This document shows positions 60,165 through 64,000 of a DNA stretch of 64,000 nucleotides, in pieces (the stretch's first letter is position 1; every line of letters starts with the position of its first letter). The notes under the pieces are model-generated. The model saw nothing but the letters and a program-made list of their open reading frames with translations, was not told the DNA's origin and ran no database searches. Made by a program: the position numbers and the translations under genes. The stretch lies in the NCBI RefSeq assembly GCF_030813355.1, contig NZ_JAUSUD010000010.1, positions 92,781-156,780 of the forward strand, in the 5' to 3' direction. This DNA comes from Metabacillus malikii. GTDB lineage: Bacteria; Bacillota; Bacilli; Bacillales; Bacillaceae.

Positions 60165-62291
60165 ATGTTAAAAATAAACAGGGAATATGAAGCTTATCTA
60201 GACCACATAAATGAAATCGTCATCCTATTGCCTATAGAATTAGAACGTGAAGAGAAAGCGTTTTATATACGAGATATAAATGGGAAGCGTCAATTAGATA
60301 TACAAGATAAAATGAATATCGGTTCCCATATTAAATATATTTGTCACGCAGATTGTTCAGATGCGTTTGGCCGACTTTGCTCTATTGTCGATGAAAATGG
60401 CCTTGAGACAGATTTGCAAATAGGTGCTGTTATCCGCACGAAACAATTTGATGAAATGTTTAAATACGAAGGTTCTGATTTAGGTGTTACCTATTCGAAA
60501 GTATCTTCAAGCTTTAAAGTATGGGCACCTACAGCAACATCTGTAAAGTTACGTATTTACAATAAGCAAAAACAAGAATACTCGACAACGTTGATGGAAC
60601 GCGTGCAGTCAGGTGTTTGGTCACTTACACTAGATGGTGACTTTGATGGATATTTATACACGTATCTAGCTTGTGTTAATCTACTTTGGAAAGAAGCGGT
60701 TGACCCATATGCCAAAGCCGTAACCATTAACGGCGAATATGGTGTGATTTTTGATGAAGAATCCTGCAAGATTACGAAGGAGACGATCCCGCCATTTCCG
60801 AATAAGAATGATGCGATCATTTACGAAGCACATATCAGGGATTTTTCAATTCATGATAATAGCGGTATGTCACATAAAGGAAAATATAAAGCTTGGCTAG
60901 ATATCGATACAGAGAATAACAAAGGTGATTCAACAGGAGTCTCCTATTTAAAGGAACTTGGCATTACTCACGTGGAACTCTTACCAATTAACGACTATGA
61001 AGAAGTTGATGAAACCGAGCCAAATCGACAATATAACTGGGGGTATAACCCTCTACACTTCTTTGCACCAGAAGGGAGTTACAGCTTAAATCCAGCTAAC
61101 CCACTCGAACGTATTAAAGAAGTGAAGCAATTAATTCAAGCACTGCATCAACAACAATTACGCGTTATATTGGACGTCGTTTATAACCATGTGTACGCAA
61201 AAGAGGATTCTCCTTTTGAAAAGTTAGTTCCAGGCTATTATTTCCGCTATGATGAAAATGGTATTGCCTCTAACGGTACTGGTGTTGGAAATGACCTCGC
61301 TCCGGAACGATATATGGTTAGGAAATTGATTGTTGATTGCGCAACTTATTGGATGAAGGAATATGATGTAGACGGCTTCCGTTTTGATTTAATGGGTATC
61401 CTTGATGTCGACACAATGAATGAAGTGCAGCATAAATTACTTGAAATCAAGCCAGATGCCTTTTTATTAGGTGAGGGCTGGGATTTAAATACACCGCTTC
61501 CATTTGAACGAAAGGCAATTATTGCAAATGCAAATAAAACCCCAATGATAAGTTTCTTTAATGATGAATCTCGCGACGTCATAAAAGGGAGCACGTTTAG
61601 TATTCATGACACAGGCTTCGTTTATGGAAACCTTAATGTCAATGAGCATATGAAACAAATAGTGTCGGGCTCTCCTCATAAATTTAATCGACCGTCACAG
61701 TCAATAAATTATGTTGAGGCACATGATAATCACACGATGTGGGATCGATTCCTCCTTTATGCACCAAATGAAGGAGATGATGTAAGAAAGGCGCGACACC
61801 GCTTAGCAACAAGTATTATACTCCTTTCACAAGGTGTACCGTTTCTCCATGCAGGCCAGGAGTTTTTCAGAACAAAAAATGGGGTAGAAAATAGCTACAA
61901 TGCACCTGATGAAATCAATAGGTTAAACTGGACTGCACGTTCAGAATATAAAGAAAATGTGGACTATATAAAAGGATTAATAAAATTAAGAAAGATGCAT
62001 CGTGCATTTCGATTAGATACAACACAATTAATCAATGAGCATTTAACATTTCCAAACCTACACGAACAGCTTTTAGCATACCAATTAGAGAATGTTGAAA
62101 AATTTGGTCCATGGTCTTCAATCATTGTTGTGCACAACAATCGACTAAATAACCACCTGACAATCACTCTTCCAGAAGGAAATTGGTTGCAAATCGTTAC
62201 ACCGGATACTGTGCAATTAGACAACAACGAAGCAATCATGAAGAATCAGGAAATCGAAAAGATAGGAACGTATGTTTTTTGTAAAAACTAG
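60165..62291 (+). CDS. amyX: Type I pullulanase AmyX
   Basis: A 708-residue debranching enzyme that cleaves alpha-1,6 bonds of pullulan and limit dextrins. There is no signal peptide, so it acts inside the cell, as in B. subtilis. A CBM48-like beta-sandwich (about 100-200) precedes a GH13 barrel. The type-I signature region appears as YNWGYNP instead of the usual YNWGYDP. Region II is DGFRFDLMG with nucleophile Asp408, region III LGEGWD with acid/base Glu437, region IV VEAHDNHTMWD with Asp521. A short beta domain ends the protein. The ATG lies behind GTGGGGGTGG. The enzyme fits glycogen or maltodextrin turnover and is unrelated to the xylan genes. Confidence 0.94.
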   Translation: MLKINREYEAYLDHINEIVILLPIELEREEKAFYIRDINGKRQLDIQDKMNIGSHIKYICHADCSDAFGRLCSIVDENGLETDLQIGAVIRTKQFDEMFKYEGSDLGVTYSKVSSSFKVWAPTATSVKLRIYNKQKQEYSTTLMERVQSGVWSLTLDGDFDGYLYTYLACVNLLWKEAVDPYAKAVTINGEYGVIFDEESCKITKETIPPFPNKNDAIIYEAHIRDFSIHDNSGMSHKGKYKAWLDIDTENNKGDSTGVSYLKELGITHVELLPINDYEEVDETEPNRQYNWGYNPLHFFAPEGSYSLNPANPLERIKEVKQLIQALHQQQLRVILDVVYNHVYAKEDSPFEKLVPGYYFRYDENGIASNGTGVGNDLAPERYMVRKLIVDCATYWMKEYDVDGFRFDLMGILDVDTMNEVQHKLLEIKPDAFLLGEGWDLNTPLPFERKAIIANANKTPMISFFNDESRDVIKGSTFSIHDTGFVYGNLNVNEHMKQIVSGSPHKFNRPSQSINYVEAHDNHTMWDRFLLYAPNEGDDVRKARHRLATSIILLSQGVPFLHAGQEFFRTKNGVENSYNAPDEINRLNWTARSEYKENVDYIKGLIKLRKMHRAFRLDTTQLINEHLTFPNLHEQLLAYQLENVEKFGPWSSIIVVHNNRLNNHLTITLPEGNWLQIVTPDTVQLDNNEAIMKNQEIEKIGTYVFCKN

Positions 62292-62340
62292 GATTTTAGT
62301 TTTGCTTGACTATCGTTATCATATGGAGATAAAATTTATA

Positions 62341-62392
62341 AGGATGGCTATTGTGCAGTTTTCATTAATCACCATAGCTATCCTTTTTATTT
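62341..62392 (+). terminator. Terminator of amyX
   Basis: AGGATGGCTAT pairs with ATAGCTATCC, loop of about 22 bases, followed by TTTTTATTT. Confidence 0.85.
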
Positions 62393-62441
62393 CAAACATG
62401 AGGTTGGTTATGCCTCAATAATACTTATATGAAATGTTGGG

Positions 62442-63257
62442 TTGAAATTGAATGTGAACTGGTTTGAACAAGTATTAGGTAGTGAATGGAAAATTACTCC
62501 TGCTGGTGGAGCGACAGGTGATGCATATTTTGCAACGATGGATGGACAAGAGCTTTTTTTAAAGCGAAATAGTTCACCCTTTTTAGCTGTGCTTTCTGCA
62601 GAGGGTATCGTTCCTAAGCTCGTATGGACAAAAAGGATGGAAAATGGGGATGTCATCACAGCACAACACCGTCTCATCGGACGAGAACTTAAACCATCCG
62701 ATATGAAAGGTTCAAATGTGGCTGAACTCCTAAAAAAAATTCATCAGTCAAAAGAATTATTAAATATGTTAAAACGTTTAGGGAAGCAACCGCTTACTCC
62801 TAACTCGATACTCGATGATATCCAGCAAGCAGTTGCATTTGAAAAAATTAATCAACCCGTAATAAACAAAGCAATAGAACTGTTAGAAAAACAATTACCA
62901 GAGGTACAATGCAATCAACAAGTTGTCTGTCATTGTGATGTGAACCATAACAACTGGTTATTATCGGAAACAAACCAACTTTATTTAATCGATTGGGACG
63001 GAGCGATGATTGCTGATCCTGCAATCGACATCGGCATCCTATTATACTGGTACATAGAGGAAGCAAACTGGAAAGATTGGCTTAACGCATACGGACTAGA
63101 GCTCAATCAGCAGTTAAAAACAAGAATTTATTGGTACGTGCTCTTACAGGCAATCACATCATACCTATGGTACTTCGGCAAAAACAGTGAACAAGAATTA
63201 CAAAATTGGATTGAGCATATTGACCACATCTTAAAGAAAATGTCACACCTTACGTAA
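62442..63257 (+). CDS. ytmP: Aminoglycoside-phosphotransferase-like kinase YtmP
   Basis: A 271-residue kinase-like protein. The N-terminal lobe starts ITPAGGATGDAYFATMDG with a lysine in LFLKRNSSPF; the catalytic loop is CHCDVNHNNWLL (about 163-174), with the general base Asp, and the metal-binding motif is LIDWDGAMIADPAID. This is the choline/aminoglycoside kinase (APH) fold; YtmP in B. subtilis is the direct match, with unknown substrate. The start is not certain: TTG 62442 keeps the longest protein, but neither it nor GTG 62454 has an ideal ribosome binding site. The 3' end overlaps the convergent ytzH-like gene by 8 bases. Confidence 0.88.
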   Translation: MKLNVNWFEQVLGSEWKITPAGGATGDAYFATMDGQELFLKRNSSPFLAVLSAEGIVPKLVWTKRMENGDVITAQHRLIGRELKPSDMKGSNVAELLKKIHQSKELLNMLKRLGKQPLTPNSILDDIQQAVAFEKINQPVINKAIELLEKQLPEVQCNQQVVCHCDVNHNNWLLSETNQLYLIDWDGAMIADPAIDIGILLYWYIEEANWKDWLNAYGLELNQQLKTRIYWYVLLQAITSYLWYFGKNSEQELQNWIEHIDHILKKMSHLT

Positions 63258-63528
63258 GGTTGTCTATATCTTGAATCCATTGTGAAAGCTGATCTTGATG
63301 TGATTCAATATGTTCATCAAGAGATGCTGAATTTTTTCCGCTTTGACTATAATAATAAATATTCTCAAATACATTTTTTGCTTGAGCCTCTGTCTGTGAA
63401 TTGGCCATTAAAGACTTAAGAACTCTTTCCAACTGTTCACATTCAGCTACAGTACCACAGCATTCACTTTGATGGTCAGATAAAATATCCTTTAAAAGAC
63501 TAACTTGGTCTTGATATTGAATCGGCAT
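63250..63528 (-). CDS. ytzH: YtzH-like small protein
   Basis: A soluble, helical 92-residue protein starting at ATG 63528 with GAAAGGAAG upstream. It begins MPIQYQDQVSLLKDILSDHQSE and contains two Cys in ECCGTVAEC followed by a helix with LERVLKSLM; the last helix ends QWIQDIDNLT. Size, composition and location next to ytmP match B. subtilis YtzH, of unknown function. Convergent with ytmP and overlapping it at the 3' end. No membrane segment or catalytic motif is visible. Confidence 0.8.
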   Translation of the reverse strand: MPIQYQDQVSLLKDILSDHQSECCGTVAECEQLERVLKSLMANSQTEAQAKNVFENIYYYSQSGKNSASLDEHIESHQDQLSQWIQDIDNLT

Positions 63529-63724
63529 ATAACAACTTCCTTTCTTAATACGGAACTTAACTAATCAATCATGCATTCAGACGAGAAGAAGAACCTATAT
63601 AGATATAAGTTGCCTTGATTGATAAAGAAATATACAGATAATTGCGGGCTGTCTTTGAAGGGGAAAGCTTCTTCTAGGCAGTCTTTTATAGTTGTAACGG
63701 TTATGCGATTTTTATCTTAAGGGG
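63529..63724. other. Non-coding stretch before the second repeat array
   Basis: AT-rich, no gene seen. TGGGCTGTCT-type sequence GACTGCC/GGCAGTC pairs loosely around 63648-63684 (GCTGTCTTTGAAGG with CTTCTAGGCAGTC), possibly a terminator-like hairpin. Confidence 0.35.
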
Positions 63725-64000
63725 ATGAAGCCCAAAATGAGTAGAGAGCAGAGCCGAAATATCCTTCATAAAGTGTATGAGGCCCAAAACGAGAAGAGAG
63801 CGCACCCGAAATGTTCTTCATAAAGTGTATGAAGCCCAAAATGAGAAGAGAGTGCACGAGAAATGTCCTTCATAAAGTGTATGAAGCCCAAAATGAGAAG
63901 AGAGCGCACGAGAAATGTCCTTCATAAAGTGTATGAAGCCCAAAATGAGAAGAGAGCGCACGAGAAATGTCCTTCATAAAGTGTATGAAGCCCAAAATGA
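63725..64000. repeat. Second 52-bp tandem array, cut by the window end
   Basis: Units start with ATGAAG (ATGAGG once) at 63725, 63777, 63829, 63881, 63933 and 63985, a period of exactly 52 bp. The ends match the array at 5550: ATGAAGCCCA at the left and AAATGTCCTTCATAA at the right. The middle is different (AAATGAGAAGAGAGCGCACGAG) and the loop is AGTGT. Later units are identical to each other, earlier ones diverged, so growth seems to proceed toward the right. The total number of units is unknown because the window ends inside the array. Confidence 0.95.

Noticed and set aside
63725..64000. Coding repeat protein in the terminal array
   Set aside because: A period of 52 shifts the reading frame every unit and stops appear; no start signal is visible.

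Overview
The window looks like a chromosomal segment of a low-GC Bacillaceae species. Three things point there: strong Bacillus-type ribosome binding sites with frequent TTG/GTG starts, a right half whose gene content and order recall the Bacillus subtilis ytfP-ytgP-ytzE-ythPQ-pbuO-ytjP-ytkP-ytlPQR-amyX-ytmP-ytzH neighbourhood, and Firmicute-type lipoproteins and cell-wall sorting signals. No tRNA, rRNA, CRISPR array, prophage or transposase gene was seen.

Positions 1-33081 form a plant-cell-wall (arabinoxylan/arabinan) utilisation island. It opens with an LplABC-type oligosaccharide importer (first gene cut by the window edge), an intracellular GH10 xylanase and a GH43 beta-xylosidase, a layout like the aldouronate operons of other xylan degraders. 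After a 52-bp tandem-repeat array comes a minus-strand three-component sensor (sugar-binding lipoprotein, YesN-type regulator, YesM-type kinase). It is divergent from a YtfQ/YtfR/YtfT/YjfF-type pentose or furanose ABC importer. Three very large secreted GH43 arabinofuranosidase-type proteins follow, two with LPxTA wall-anchor signals, one of which carries two complete GH43 modules. A second LplABC importer and a YesL-like membrane protein end the island. The likely flow is cleavage of arabinose side chains at the surface, uptake by the importers, and hydrolysis inside by GH10/GH43.

Positions 33159-40207 are conserved core genes (YtfP, YtgP, RsuA-family pseudouridine synthase, YtzE, YthPQ). 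Positions 40347-49821 are an AT-rich accessory cluster and the most unusual part. Eight tandem paralogous lipoproteins lead into a 647-aa protein with an N-terminal lipase-like motif (GHSLGG) and a helical C-terminal half, then a 109-aa helical partner. Short copies of the 5' end of the lipase gene sit behind two of the lipoproteins. This suggests that a [lipoprotein + toxin] unit was duplicated repeatedly and the toxin bodies were lost. I read it as a candidate secreted lipase toxin with an expanded immunity-lipoprotein array, comparable in layout to the type VII TslA/TilA systems; this is inference.

Positions 50154-63528 return to core genes: methionine aminopeptidase, an ArsR-type regulator, PbuO-type purine permease, PepV, cysteine synthase, YtlP/YtlQ/YtlR, pullulanase AmyX, YtmP and YtzH. 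A second array of the same 52-bp repeat family, with a different core, starts at 63725 and runs off the window. Two other intergenic repeat families occur at 34577-34866 and 58731-59018.
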